From the NCBI GenBank assembly GCA_963402885.1, contig OY727097.1, positions 28,513,401 to 28,577,400 on the forward strand: DNA of 64,000 nucleotides, read 5' to 3'. The notes beneath the pieces were generated by a model. That model was not told the origin of the DNA. It ran no database searches and saw only the letters and a list, made by a program, of their open reading frames with translations. Source of the stretch: Antedon bifida. Lineage: Eukaryota; Echinodermata; Crinoidea; Comatulida; Antedonidae. Position 1 is the stretch's first letter. Each line of letters begins with the position of its first letter. Shown here one piece after another: positions 37,108 to 47,557 of the stretch. Both the position numbers and the translations under genes were made by a program.

Positions 37108-37351
37108 AGCTCTGTCTACACTATCAAACTAGTTTGACAAAAAAAGTGTGATGTGCCCAAATATGGTAGTGATATGCTTAAATATGGTAGTGATATGCTT
37201 AAATATGGTAGTGATATGCTTAAATATGGTAGTGATATGCTTAAATATGGTAGTGATATGCTTAAATATGGCAGTGATATGACAACATAATGTCCATATA
37301 TGGGCACATCACATTTTTTTGGCACATAAGTGTGATAGTGTAGACAGAGCT
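37108..37351. mobile_element. Family A MITE expanded by a 21-base internal repeat
   Basis: 244 bp instead of about 160; ends AGCTCTGTCTACACTATC and GATAGTGTAGACAGAGCT, flanked by TTA at 37105-37107 and 37352-37354. The extra length is about six units of AATATGGTAGTGATATGCTT plus one A at 37157-37280. The minus-strand open frame with repeated I-S-L-P-Y-L-S is a by-product. Confidence 0.92.
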
Positions 37352-37378
37352 TTATGATTAATGGTACCGTTATACCCA

Positions 37379-37503
37379 ACTTGGTTCCAAGACTAGACGC
37401 ACGCAAGAAGGCACAACGAAAGAGACAGTTGGAAATCTGTCGCTTGTGATTGGTCAAATGTCTTGCGTTACAGGCACGTTCCTTCCTTATATGGAACCAA
37501 ACT
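37379..37503. mobile_element. Family B MITE, diverged
   Basis: ACTTGGTTCCAAGACTAGAC to TATATGGAACCAAACTT, with GTCGCTTGTGATTGGTCAAA inside. Confidence 0.75.
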
Positions 37504-39003
37504 TAATTAGGGTACCAAAGATAGAGATGTTTTTTAAGTTAGGACCATTAAAAATATTTAAAACAAAATTATTCAGCCATTTTTTTTTTAACGAAGGAAC
37601 GGTGTTTTGCTTGCTGTATAATTTTACATTTTTACTATCAATTGTGAAAACACTTTTTAGGAACCATTGTTGTTCTTTCAGTAATTTGCATTTTAATGTA
37701 TTATAAACTGTATTTACACGCATGCATCTCACAATACGACGAGGCGGTTACGATATCGATATAGTTTAGCATCATCACGAAACCCAATCAATATAAAACG
37801 TGGAATATTATTATATACGGTGTGGTTTTTTTTTTCTAGTCGATCGCGAACAAACCCAGTCACGCAACAACCAAATGATATTTTTCATCTCGTAGAAAAT
37901 GATCTTGTAATAAAAATAAACAGGTAGATTAAACTGTTATTAGGAATCAGCACACGGTGTTAATTTTCGCCAAAAGGATCAAGTAATACTGAAATAGAAC
38001 TGTATTCGTGTACACATGATAGCTAGCGCGTAGTGGCTGGCAACGTCCCAATACGAGAGCGAGCTCCATTAATGCTTTTTATCTATTGCATATAGAACAC
38101 TAAAAGACAAAGCTTTACGATTTTATGCTGATGGCTATCCGTTTGGCCAGGTGAATAATTATTCATTACCCTTCAAAATTGTAGTGATCTTGAAAAAACC
38201 TTTAATCTGCTTCGATATTTCTTAAAAATTAAAAATGAAAAGGCCACCTGAACGGAAGTATATTATTGCCAATCTCGTCTAACTCTCTCTCTTTAGTTTT
38301 TTCTCTTTTTGTATTAAAAACTCATATATACTGTTGATTTTTTTTGTTGAAAAAAACCAAATCAATGTCTCTTTGAGTATTCTTGATTGTATGCCACGTA
38401 AGCTGAGCACATTGTTGAAGGAGACACGTATTTTGTAAAATATCAAGATTAAAACCAATTAGTGAATCGATTTGGCTAGCGTATAAAAACAACGGGTTAA
38501 GCAGAGCAGGTGATGTTGAAGGTTATTTTGGTTTTTAATGAAACAGCAAATATCACCTAAAAGAGGCCCTCTATAAATCTAAATAAATGTTAAAGCGACA
38601 GACTATCGTAATGTCATAGTGAAAGATTTGTTTTCAACTAATGTATTAATAATATAACACACCATTGACATTTTATTAAGCCTATTAGTATTATATAAAT
38701 ACAAGTATTTTATATTATATTGTATTATTATATTAATATTTACAGTATTTTCTAAAGATATTTTTTTTTATTAGCTTCAGTAGTATTTACGGTTTATTGT
38801 TTTGTATATAGTATATATTACCTATCCTATTGAATTACAGCATTATTATGTAAATAACATTAAAAATTCATAGTTTATAGTTTTATTTGTCCAAAAGGAA
38901 ATTCATGTTGACATACAATTGCTCAAAATTAGTTGAAGGTTAGTAATAGTAATACAGAAAAAGACAAAAATATTTGAAAAATACAACAGAGCTACAATAT
39001 TAA

Positions 39004-39160
39004 GCTCTGTCTACACTACCAAACTAGTTTGACAAAAAAAGTGTGATGTGCCCAAATATGTTGGTGATATGACCAAAGATGGTAATGATATGACATCATC
39101 ATCATGTCCATATATGGGCACATTTTTTGTCACATAAAGTTTGATAGTGTAGACAGAGCA
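39004..39160. mobile_element. Family A MITE with TTA duplication
   Basis: 157 bp; ends AGCTCTGTCTACACTACC and GATAGTGTAGACAGAGCA, flanked by TTA at 39001-39003 and 39161-39163. Confidence 0.9.
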
Positions 39161-39487
39161 TTACTCTGATAATGAAATTAACTTAGCTGATTAAAAAGCC
39201 TGCTTGAATGTGGAACAAAAGAATTAAGGAACGAAATCAAAGAAACTAAATCGCTACCGTGTCATAAAATGGTGATGACTATTTAATGGTCTATTCTTTA
39301 CCAATTTTTGTAAAGGCCAGGAACCTTGTCATCCTTGTTTTACGATTAAAACGAATTTGTGATCTTCTAAATTGTCATAGCGTTAACATCGCAGTGATTT
39401 GTTATTATAAACGATTTATTTTGGACCCGAACGATGTTTAATGCTGATGTTTTCTATACGCGTTTTGTATTAAAACTCGAGTTAACA

Positions 39488-39545
39488 CACTAAGCGGATT
39501 CGAACTCTGGTATACTGGCGCCCTGCTATTATGCCACTATGGTGC
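39488..39545 (-). repeat. tRNA-like (possible SINE head) fragment
   Basis: On the minus strand CACCATAGTGGCATAATAG, then about 30 bases later GAGTTCGAATCCGC: spacing and wording like the A and B boxes of a tRNA gene. No acceptor stem is formed, so it is not a working tRNA. Confidence 0.4.
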
Positions 39546-40228
39546 ATCTATATAGATTAGTAGGCCACTTCATTTGTAATAATAAATGAGTTATGTATAT
39601 TTTAAATAATTGTCTTTGGTCTATTTCTGTCTGTATCTTTGAGGCGCAAATAGTAATTTTCTCATTTTAATTTCTCAAATACTAAACATTTCCCAATATC
39701 AGGATAACGCAATTCTACTTTTCACAAACAGAGAAAAGAAACACATAAATCATGACCCGTTGAGGACTTGCGACTTGGAATAACACTTTGAGAGATTACA
39801 CTAATGAGTCTCATGTCGTTGACTGTAGAAAATGCACAGACATCGTAAAAAAGACCGATACAAATCTCTGTATAGTAATTCCAGAATCGATCTTGTTTTC
39901 TCAGCTTGTGGCCTGTAAGACTTAAGCATTTCTGCCGTGCCATTATCGTTTAGCACGGTCATTAGGCGGACCGGTTATTTCGGCGGCAAGCGAGTGGAAT
40001 TGAAATCAGTGCCAGGCTAAATTAGACACACGCTTCATCCTACGTCAGGCAAGGATTACACCAAATATCGGGATTAACATACCAACAGGCTATGCGCTTT
40101 TGCTTATTTATTAATACATACATTTTCTATTTATTATACAGTATATGAAATGTATCTTAGTACGCTATCTTAACATTCAGCTAAAAAGTACATAGGCGGT
40201 CTACCGCATGTCATGTGGCCAGACATAC

Positions 40229-40369
40229 AGCTGTGTCTACATTAACAAACTAGTTTGACAAAAAAATTGTAGATGTGCCCAAATATGGTAGTGATATGAC
40301 ATCATCATGTCCGTATATGGGCACATCACATTTTTTTGTCACATAAAGATTGATAGTGTACACAGAGCT
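40229..40369. mobile_element. Family A MITE
   Basis: Starts GCTGTGTCTACATTAACAAA, ends GATTGATAGTGTACACAGAG; inner CCAAATATGGTAGTGATATG and CCGTATATGGGCACATCAC. Confidence 0.82.
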
Positions 40370-40799
40370 TAACACTACAGTACATTGATGCGGGCGTTTA
40401 GAAGCTGATGAAAAGGGTACGCATTTTGTACGCTCGCGTACAATATACGTATTATCTATCATGCCACCGATGTAATACGAACTGGCAATAGTGACGTCAA
40501 GAGTTATGAAATGTGTTATAAATGACACAACTTATGTCAATTTCATATTTTAATTTGTTGAACACTTCAGTATCATGTTTTACCCATTGTATCGTCACAT
40601 TATGATTATCATATTATTATCACTGTAATATCATGTATCAATGATATGATATTGTAAGTGAAAAAAGGCATTTCATATCATATATCATCATGTCATTAAG
40701 TCTATGTATTACTGTATCTCATATTTGGCCCAAATTATCATTATGCCCTATTCCTGCAGATAAACATTATTCGACAAACATTTTTCTTCACAAAACTAT

Positions 40800-40860
40800 T
40801 TAAGACAGGACCGCAATGCATAACAGGTTTTTTTTTAACCTGATTGTGTAATCCTGTATA
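40800..40860. repeat. Short foldback element F, copy (reverse)
   Basis: AACAGGTTTTTTTTTAACCTG hairpin with TAAGACAGGACCGCAATGCA to one side and ATTGTGTAATCCTGTA to the other; the same order, reversed, occurs at 57349. Confidence 0.6.
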
Positions 40861-41805
40861 ATTAATTTCTTTATTTTCTCTCACCGTACGTTACAATATT
40901 GTTGTTAAAAAATAAAATCACAGTAATGGTTGGCATACGGTACACGTCTTATGTATACTATAGGCCTACTGCAGGTTTGTGTGTTATGATATGCATTTAA
41001 AAGCCGAAAGAGAAAATACAAGTTTAGAAATACTTCGTATACTCATATATTCACAAAAAAGTATTTTTGATTTTTTTCAAGCTGTGTTATTATTGACTAA
41101 AATAGCATCTATGCTAAAGTACCAGTCACAAAATGTATACAGCTTTTAAACAAATCGGCTATACAATATGTTATGGCACTGTTTATCCCTCAGTCAAAAA
41201 TGACTATGGAATATTCACTGATTTAAAAGACATAAGAGTAATGACTGTTTAGATAATGTATTATATGCATACTGTACCAGTAAGATAGTTTAATTATGGT
41301 ACATATATATGCAAAATAGTTCAACATAACACGTCCAAATGACGTCACATAGTGTATGATTATAATTATAGAGATATACAATTATATAATGTTTATTACA
41401 TAATGTACAATGTATACTATGGAGGCTATACCACATTAAAATATGTTATTTGTCTATAAAAGGCAAGACTTCCATAATATGTCATTAGTCCTGAAAAGCA
41501 TTTTCAGTAAACGCGCATAAATGGAACAACAAAATAAATATTACATTCTTTCAAATGGGATGCATTGCGAGGTTTTATAGACATCTCATCCCCGGAGACT
41601 GCAAGCACTATCGCCATCTGCTGCTCCAGCTTTGACAATACTAAAACGGAAACGAAATTTCATAACTGTTATACTAATAGTGCAGTTGTAAAATCGTTTC
41701 TAAAAACAAAGTCGAAGTGGCACTATAGCTTTGTGCCCAGCTTATAAACTTCAGCGTCTGGAATCAAATCCTCCGTTAACAGTATTGTTCACATTTTAAT
41801 AGATA

Positions 41806-41885
41806 TGGGACACTGGTAGATTGGTGTTAAATATTATTCCCTTACCAATCCAGGGGTCGTGGGTTCAAGTCTAGCTTTCATTATT
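41806..41885 (+). repeat. tRNA-like SINE head, copy 1
   Basis: TGGTAGATTGG at 41814-41824 resembles an internal A box and GTTCAAGTC at 41863-41871 fits the B-box consensus, 38 bases apart as in tRNA genes. Stems do not pair, so this is a pseudo-tRNA or SINE piece. Confidence 0.5.
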
Positions 41886-41945
41886 TTTCACAGTCCAATA
41901 AATTACAAAGATCCTATGCTACTCATAAGTGACACAGTAGCCGGG

Positions 41946-42087
41946 TGTTAAACATTGTTAATGTTTATCACTATTATTGTTTAAGCCTGGTGTTAAACAT
42001 TATTAATGTTTATCACTATTATTGTTTAAGCCTGGTGTTAAACATTATTAATGTTTATCTCTATTATTGTTTAAGCCTGGTGTTTAA
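41946..42087. repeat. 45-base tandem repeat, three units
   Basis: Unit TGTTAAACATTATTAATGTT followed by TATCACTATTATTGTTTAAG and CCTGG; three nearly identical copies plus the start of a fourth. Sits between two tRNA-like pieces. Confidence 0.92.
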
Positions 42088-42162
42088 CACCGCTACATTT
42101 ATTTCCAATTTGTGGATCCTTGATTCAAACCCTGCTTTCTGCCATTATGGTACTAGTGTTTC

Positions 42163-42240
42163 ATAGATTGGTGATTAGTTTATCATTCCCAGAGTCGTGG
42201 GTTCGAATCTCCACAGTTTCGTCATGACTCTCCTCCATTA
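42163..42240 (+). repeat. tRNA-like SINE head, copy 2
   Basis: ATAGATTGGTGATTAGTTTA, then GTCGTGGGTTCGAATCTCC with a consensus B box GTTCGAATC. Closely parallels copy 1 (AGATTGGTG ... GTCGTGGGTTC). Confidence 0.5.
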
Positions 42241-42639
42241 TAACTATTATGTGTCTCTTCTCTATGACATAATGTTGACTTATTTTTAAACATTGTTTTT
42301 TGTAGTGTTTGATATGTTCTGTTAGCTTATGTCTCTTGAATCAAAGTAACTTTGACACGAACATGAGCATTTAATCATGTTGCCAGCTCAGGTTGACATT
42401 ATCGTAGTGTTTTTCTTTGAAATGAGTTCGTTAATTGGCCCACATTGCATTATGTATACACACTTGTAAACAATTAGGCTCCTACTTACCAGTGTCTGGA
42501 CATTTACATCTCGTATATTATTATATACTTAAGCACCCCCCATTATCTGTACAGTTTAATGCAAAATTGGTAAAACAGTGTAACATATGTATGTGCCGTA
42601 GTGTGCAACATTGTTGTTTACAACTCTTTACTTGTTTAT

Positions 42640-42746
42640 ATTTATTTTACTTATATATATTGTGTATGTTATGTGTTGTAATGTTATGTGAGCGATTGTG
42701 CCTGTCATGAATTTCCGCAGGACCAAATAATTCTGAATCTGAATCA
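42640..42746 (+). mobile_element. LINE-like 3' tail
   Basis: Ends with CCGCAGGACCAAATAATTCT then GAATCTGAATC, the short-repeat terminus typical of CR1/L2-type retrotransposon 3' ends. No reverse-transcriptase frame is visible upstream, so it is a truncated piece. Confidence 0.5.
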
Positions 42747-43308
42747 CTCACCGTTAAAAATAATTACTGTAGCCTTTCAAGAAACATAATACTAACTATA
42801 TAAAATTTATGTTTATTAATTTTAGTTATAATGATGACACGAAAATTGATATCACAAATAGGACACATGATAATTCTGATGAACTATCGCTTAAATTAAT
42901 CGATAAGGTGTTCGATTTAATCGCGAGACCGTACACCAGTCATATCGATGATAACACCATGTTTAGCTCAAAAGCGTTAACGTGTTAAAACGTATGGACT
43001 TTGTTTAGCTCGCTACACACAATTAACGCCTATAACTAGATTCTAAGAATGTATCCATACACTTCACTCAACAATCCTTTTTATCGCTTACGCATAATGT
43101 AATAAACAAAAACAAACTAATAGTATGTTATTCACCTACAAACCTTTTTATCGTGTACGCATAATTCAATAAACAAAAACAAACTAATAGTATGTTATTC
43201 ACCTACAAACCATTTTATCGTTTACGCATAATTCAATAAACAAAAACAAACTAAGAATATATTATTCACTTAGGAAACCCTTTTAAAGTTTACGCATAAT
43301 TTAATAAA

Positions 43309-43421
43309 TTTTGTATCCAATTATTTAAATGTTTTATATATTATATATTATAATGTTATATTTATGTATTTGTTTTAAATTTTTGGATGAATAAAGAAAG
43401 AAATAAAAAAAAAAAAAAGTA
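43309..43421 (+). mobile_element. A-tailed retroposed segment inside the 67-base array
   Basis: AT-rich segment ending GGATGAATAAAGAAAGAAAT and a run of about 14 A, after which array sequence (TATGTTATTCACTT) continues. This is the look of a LINE-type 3' end insertion. Confidence 0.5.
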
Positions 43422-43438
43422 ATATGTTATTCACTTGA

Positions 43439-43580
43439 AGCTTGGTTCCCACTAGAACATAACGCAAAAACGTAAACGCATCGCAAGCGTGTTAACTAAT
43501 GAAAAGCGACAGTTCGAATAATCCATCGCTTGTGATTGGTCAATTCACTTACGTTGCGTTACGCCCTTGTGTTGCCTCTT
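43439..43580. mobile_element. Family B MITE, short class, right end lost
   Basis: Starts AGCTTGGTTCCCACTAGAAC; has ATCGCTTGTGATTGGTCAAT and GCGTTACGCCCTTGTGTTGC, then stops before the right terminal repeat. Confidence 0.82.
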
Positions 43581-43820
43581 AAGCATAACAAACCTTTTTA
43601 AAGTTTACTCATAATTTAATAAACAAGAACAGAACGAATTCACAGTTTATTAAGTTATTTTAAAGGATGAGTAACTTCATTTAGATACTATCTCCTTTTT
43701 TTGAAAAAAAACCCCAACTTAATTTAGTTTGTGCAACGCTCGATTATTACCATGGTAACAAACGATACGGAATATTGATTGTTACCAAGTCAAGTATATG
43801 AATGATTTTTTTTAACCAAT

Positions 43821-44001
43821 TTGGTTTGATATCGTTTAATAGGCCTAATTTCACCAAAAGTGCCCACTCTTCAACATTACACTCACATTTGTGTTTTGCG
43901 ACGTTATTCGAATAACGTCGCAAAACACAAATGTGAGTGTAATGTTGCGGAGTGGGCACTTTTGGTGAAATTATGCATAGTAAACGATATCAAACAAAAA
44001 A
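43821..44001. repeat. Near-perfect palindrome, arms of about 90 bases
   Basis: Centre at TTATTCGAATAA (43904-43915) with no spacer. The inner 64 bases of each arm differ at about two positions (CTCTTCAAC against CTCCGCAAC); the outer 25 or so (TTTGATATCGTTTA) are less exact. Contains AATTTCACCAAAAGTGCCCA and TTGTGTTTTGCGACG. No terminal repeats of families A-C and no coding frame other than a mirror-image one. Confidence 0.93.
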
Positions 44002-44014
44002 CCAAAGATATGAT

Positions 44015-44150
44015 ATAATATGCACATTAATAATAATAATAACTGGAACTTGATATAGCGCATTATGCTGAAAGCCTCAATGCGCTTTACATAGACAGAA
44101 AAATTCAAAATTCAAAAGGTGGGTTTTGAGGAGAGATTTGAAGACACACA
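44015..44150. mobile_element. Possible SINE-type fragment with GCGCTTTACA motif
   Basis: TTGATATAGCGCATTATGCT, CTCAATGCGCTTTACATAGA and GGTGGGTTTTGAGGAGAGAT. I recognise this wording (TATAGCGC ... GCGCTTTACA ... TTTTGAGGAGAG) as a repeat common in marine invertebrate genomes, but cannot name the family. A weaker relative is at 8826-8875. Confidence 0.45.
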
Positions 44151-44153
44151 TTA

Positions 44154-44270
44154 ATCTTGGTTCCAACGTTAACGCAACGTCGTGTCGTAAGGCACAACGC
44201 AAGTGAGTTTACAAGCGACGGTTCGGATGACGCGATTACGTCCATGCGTTACGTCAAAGTGGGAACCGAC
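44154..44270. mobile_element. Family B MITE, short and diverged
   Basis: Starts ATCTTGGTTCCAACGTTAAC after TTA, ends AAAGTGGGAACCGAC before TAA. Confidence 0.75.
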
Positions 44271-44445
44271 TAATATAATAAACGGTGATGTAGCCCTTTA
44301 ATCAAAACCCTCACTCACAATATAACAATTTCTTCAGCGCCTCTCAGCTGATAATATTTTCTGTCATCAGGTTTTATATAGATATAATTGGTCCTTTGAA
44401 CTTGACGTAACGATTATCTTAAATCTGTAGGCCTAGTTGGTAGTA

Positions 44446-44580
44446 AGTACAATATGTTGACAGTAAGCCTATACAATATGTTGACAGTGGCCCTGCAATA
44501 TGTTGGCAGTGGCCTGCTGCAAGATGTTGACAGTAGGCCTACAATATGTTGACAGTGGCCTGCTGCAAGATGTTGACAAA
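44446..44580. repeat. Minisatellite with unit near CAATATGTTGACAGTGGCCT
   Basis: Six irregular units of about 18-27 bases built from ACAATATGTTGACAGT, GGCCTGCTGCAAGATGTTGA and AGTAGGCCT. Confidence 0.85.
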
Positions 44581-44736
44581 TGAGCATTCATGTTGGTGGG
44601 GGATAACAGGCTTGCTAATATAATAATATCTTCGCAAAACGCCAGCTGTGTTGTTTCAAATAATTGAATTCAACTTTTAATTGTTTAAGATGTACTTTCA
44701 TGAGCTTTCAAATAATGTTCGCGTTTTCGGGCTTAA

Positions 44737-44935
44737 AGCGTGGTTCCCACTAGAACGCAACGCAGCGACGTATCGACGCAAAGTGCTGTATTGCGTAATC
44801 ACAAGTGGGAACCGACGACGTAATAGTGCTGCAAAAATCGCAGGTTTGATTTCACGCAGGCGGGGGCAAACACAATTATTATAAGGGCATTTGCTTACGT
44901 TTCGTACATTGCGTTATACGTTGCGAGAAGGAGAA
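44737..44935. mobile_element. Family B MITE, long class, reverse orientation
   Basis: Starts AGCGTGGTTCCCACTAGAAC; contains TTGCGTAATCACAAGTGGGA and TTTGATTTCACGCAGGCGG. The right end is worn. Confidence 0.85.
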
Positions 44936-45284
44936 ACGAATTATAGAAGGCACGCAATAAGCTTGTATAATGTCGTATTAATAATCCCACGTAAAACGCA
45001 TAAAAACATAATGTAAGGGTAATTAGAATATATCTTACGTAACGTCACTAAAGAATCAGACAATGCTCTTTGTGTCACAATGCAGTGTAAACACTTGATT
45101 CCTACTTTAATTATATACGTGACATTTAAAAGAAGACCTAATTATGAGAAAGATAATTAAGTGAATCATGACAACTAATTGGTTTCATGAGGAAGTGAAA
45201 TTAAAGGGCTTCTCTTCGGCCTGTAAACATGATGCTCCAGTATCGTTTACAGAAGAGGTTGTCCTCTATCTACCGTACCCCACT

Positions 45285-45468
45285 CAGTGGCGTAACGCAG
45301 ATGCATCATGCCCCTGGTTTAAAAGACCACAAGGGGCTCTCCGACGTTTTTAGCCTTTTTTAATGACTATTTTCTTCCTGCGGCCTTGCTCAGGGGGCCA
45401 TGTAAGCTCAACCCGCCCACCCCATCCCCCGGTTTAGCCAGTAAGCGCTCATAGCCGTTACGCCACTG
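45285..45468. mobile_element. hAT-like non-autonomous element, copy 2
   Basis: 184 bp; ends CAGTGGCGTAAC and GTTACGCCACTG. Flanks ACCCCACT (45277-45284) and ACCCTACT (45469-45476) agree at 7 of 8 bases, the 8-base target duplication expected of hAT elements. Inner text matches the copy at 14888. Confidence 0.85.
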
Positions 45469-45916
45469 ACCCTACTAAAGTACTCATAATCGGTTGTGTT
45501 ACAGTTGAGTGAGCACGCAAACGAACATTGTAGGCATAACAGATCAAATATTGATATTGTTATGAAGCGTTTATATTGTGTTGATCAATGATGAACACGT
45601 AACACATTAAAGTCCATTCAACAAAGACATTGTACAAGTAGACAACATAGATTGAATATCTCAAATCATACACCAAACTATTGTATTAATCACAATAGAA
45701 AATAGCGTATATTGTCTATGATAAACACTACTGTAATATCCGGTTTAGTAATGATATAGGAAAATCACGAATATTAATATAAATCAATTTTATAATTCAG
45801 GAAATTGAATTCTAAAATATTAAATTGATACCTTAACTAAATTGAGAGGAAACAATTGCGTTTACGGTTTTAAAATAAGAGTTCAGAGTGTTTTTAAATA
45901 CACATAGACAGGTTTT

Positions 45917-45965
45917 TAACTGACTGTCGATAGTCAGTTAAGATCTACCTAATGACAGCTGTAGA
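45917..45965. repeat. Family D partial copy
   Basis: TTAACTGACTGTCGATAGTCAGTTAA hairpin followed by GATCTACCTAATGACAGCTG, matching the hairpin portion of the duplication at 463-731. Confidence 0.6.
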
Positions 45966-46259
45966 CTCGTATCTAGTGTGGAATAGTGAAAATGATGCTA
46001 TAGTTGTACATGCAGTATATGTCCGTTAGTCTCTTCATTAAATGGTGTGATGTTCGTTTTCTTTTCATTGTAATTGTTAGATACAGAATATTCTGTTTTC
46101 TTCCTGCGTGGAATATGCAACGTCTTACACGCGCGCGCGTGTAAACTATTGAACGCGATGACGTTTTTGATGATCATGGATGTATCATCAATGTACCCTT
46201 TAAAATTATCGATACTAATTGAACTAAAAACACACTTTGCTTTTAATTATTAATTCACT

Positions 46260-46535
46260 TTGCATTTCCCATTCCCTTTCATTTTCTTGGCTCCTCGATT
46301 GGAATCCGTAGAGTTTAATGTCCTGTTGATCTGTCCCGTACCCCGCCACTGTCCCTTCGTTTTGTGTCCCAGGCAGACCTGACTCAAGATCCTGTATCTT
46401 TCTTGGATCCTGCCTTCTTCCTTTTCCCCAAGATTTATTGTCATTTGTATATGTTATTTCTTATTTATTCCATTATTGTTTCAACCTTAAAAAGGTAGTA
46501 AACAAATGTTATTTTGAATTTGAATGTGAAGAATT
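46260..46535 (+). mobile_element. LINE-like 3' region
   Basis: A C/T-rich, less AT-rich stretch ending TTCAACCTTAAAAAGGTAGT, then AAATGTTATTTTGAATTTGA, a tail style seen at truncated CR1/L2-like retrotransposon ends. No domain found in the short open frames. Confidence 0.4.
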
Positions 46536-46856
46536 CGTCCAACTAAAATAATTACTAAACATGAATGATGACCATAAGATGTTACAGTAAATATACCATA
46601 CATTATAGATGACCTTTGTGTATTGGTGCATTAACAAAATTATGTTGTCTCTCACCAAAAGGTCATAGGAAATAAAATAGTCTCAATAGCACTAAAAAAA
46701 ATAGAAATGTTTATAGAAGTTAATTGATTGGTCTTTCTACAGCAAGTTTGATATACACTTATCGATATTAAGTTAGGAAAACAATATAGTGTTGAGTAAA
46801 TAAGTATGATAAACTCGAGTATAATTAATTTACAAATCTTTGATCCCTTGTCCCGA

Positions 46857-47013
46857 TGTGACAAACAAATGTGATGTTCATATATTTGGACATGATGATG
46901 TCATATCACTACCTATTTGAGAATATCACTACCATAGTTGGGAATATCGCTACCATAGTTGGGTACATCACACTTTTTTTTGTAAAACTAGTTTGATAGT
47001 GTTAGACAGAGCT
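46857..47013. mobile_element. Family A MITE (reverse orientation), left end worn
   Basis: Right end AAACTAGTTTGATAGTGTTA then GACAGAGCT; inner ATATCACTACCATAGTTGGG repeated twice with small changes. Confidence 0.82.
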
Positions 47014-47482
47014 TAAATACTTTTTCAAATGAATGAAAAATCTGGCAATAATGTTTTCTACTGAATATTTCATGCTGATGGTGTGTATAAATTTAATATA
47101 AATTATGTATAGGAAAAAATATTTAGTCGATAAAAACGAGAATCATACTCCATAAATGAAAAAATAAAAACTCTCCATGTGCACAATATAATGCTAAGCC
47201 TACACGGAATGTATTTCTTGAGGATGAAATGTTGTGTAGTTTATAAATTAAACTTGTTGATTTAGAAAGGCATGGACCACTGAGACCATGATTGAACAAC
47301 ACACATTTATGTTGGCAATTTGAGATCAAAGTCGGTCTCAGTCTTTCTTGTTTTGTAAATACACTAAGCTCATACATGACGTCGTGTATATCGTGAAAAA
47401 TACGCGTCTCTGTAGTGATCACAAAGTAAATATATGCATGGTTTCTCATTCGACGCAACGCAACTACGTAGACGCAACGTAA

Positions 47483-47557
47483 AGCTTGGTTTCCACTAGG
47501 ACGTAAAGCCACGACTTAAGCGCAATGTAAGCAATTTAACCAATCACAGGCGACATA
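47483..47557. mobile_element. Family B MITE fragment
   Basis: AGCTTGGTTTCCACTAGGAC to AATTTAACCAATCACAGGCG; right half missing. A stray piece (ACGCAACGCAACTACGTAGA) precedes it. Confidence 0.75.

Larger units (their letters stand above)
43076..43635. repeat. 67-base tandem array interrupted by two insertions
   Basis: Units at about 43076-43142, 43143-43208, 43209-43275 and a partial one from 43276, each with ACGCATAATTCAATAAACAA and TATGTTATTCAC. The array text resumes at about 43588 (AACCTTTTTAAAGTTTACTC). Between lie an A-tailed segment (about 43309-43421) and a family B MITE (43439). Confidence 0.85.

Noticed and set aside
37116-37457. 113-codon minus frame with I-S-L-P-Y-L-S repeats
   Set aside because: Explained by the 21-base repeat inside a family A MITE.
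41806-41885. Functional tRNA gene
   Set aside because: A and B box wording and spacing are present but the acceptor, D and anticodon stems do not pair.
43747-43959. 70-codon minus frame over the palindrome
   Set aside because: Mirror-image sequence produces related peptides on both strands; no sign of coding.
47123-47512. 129-codon minus frame
   Set aside because: Starts within a family B fragment and has no recognisable domain.
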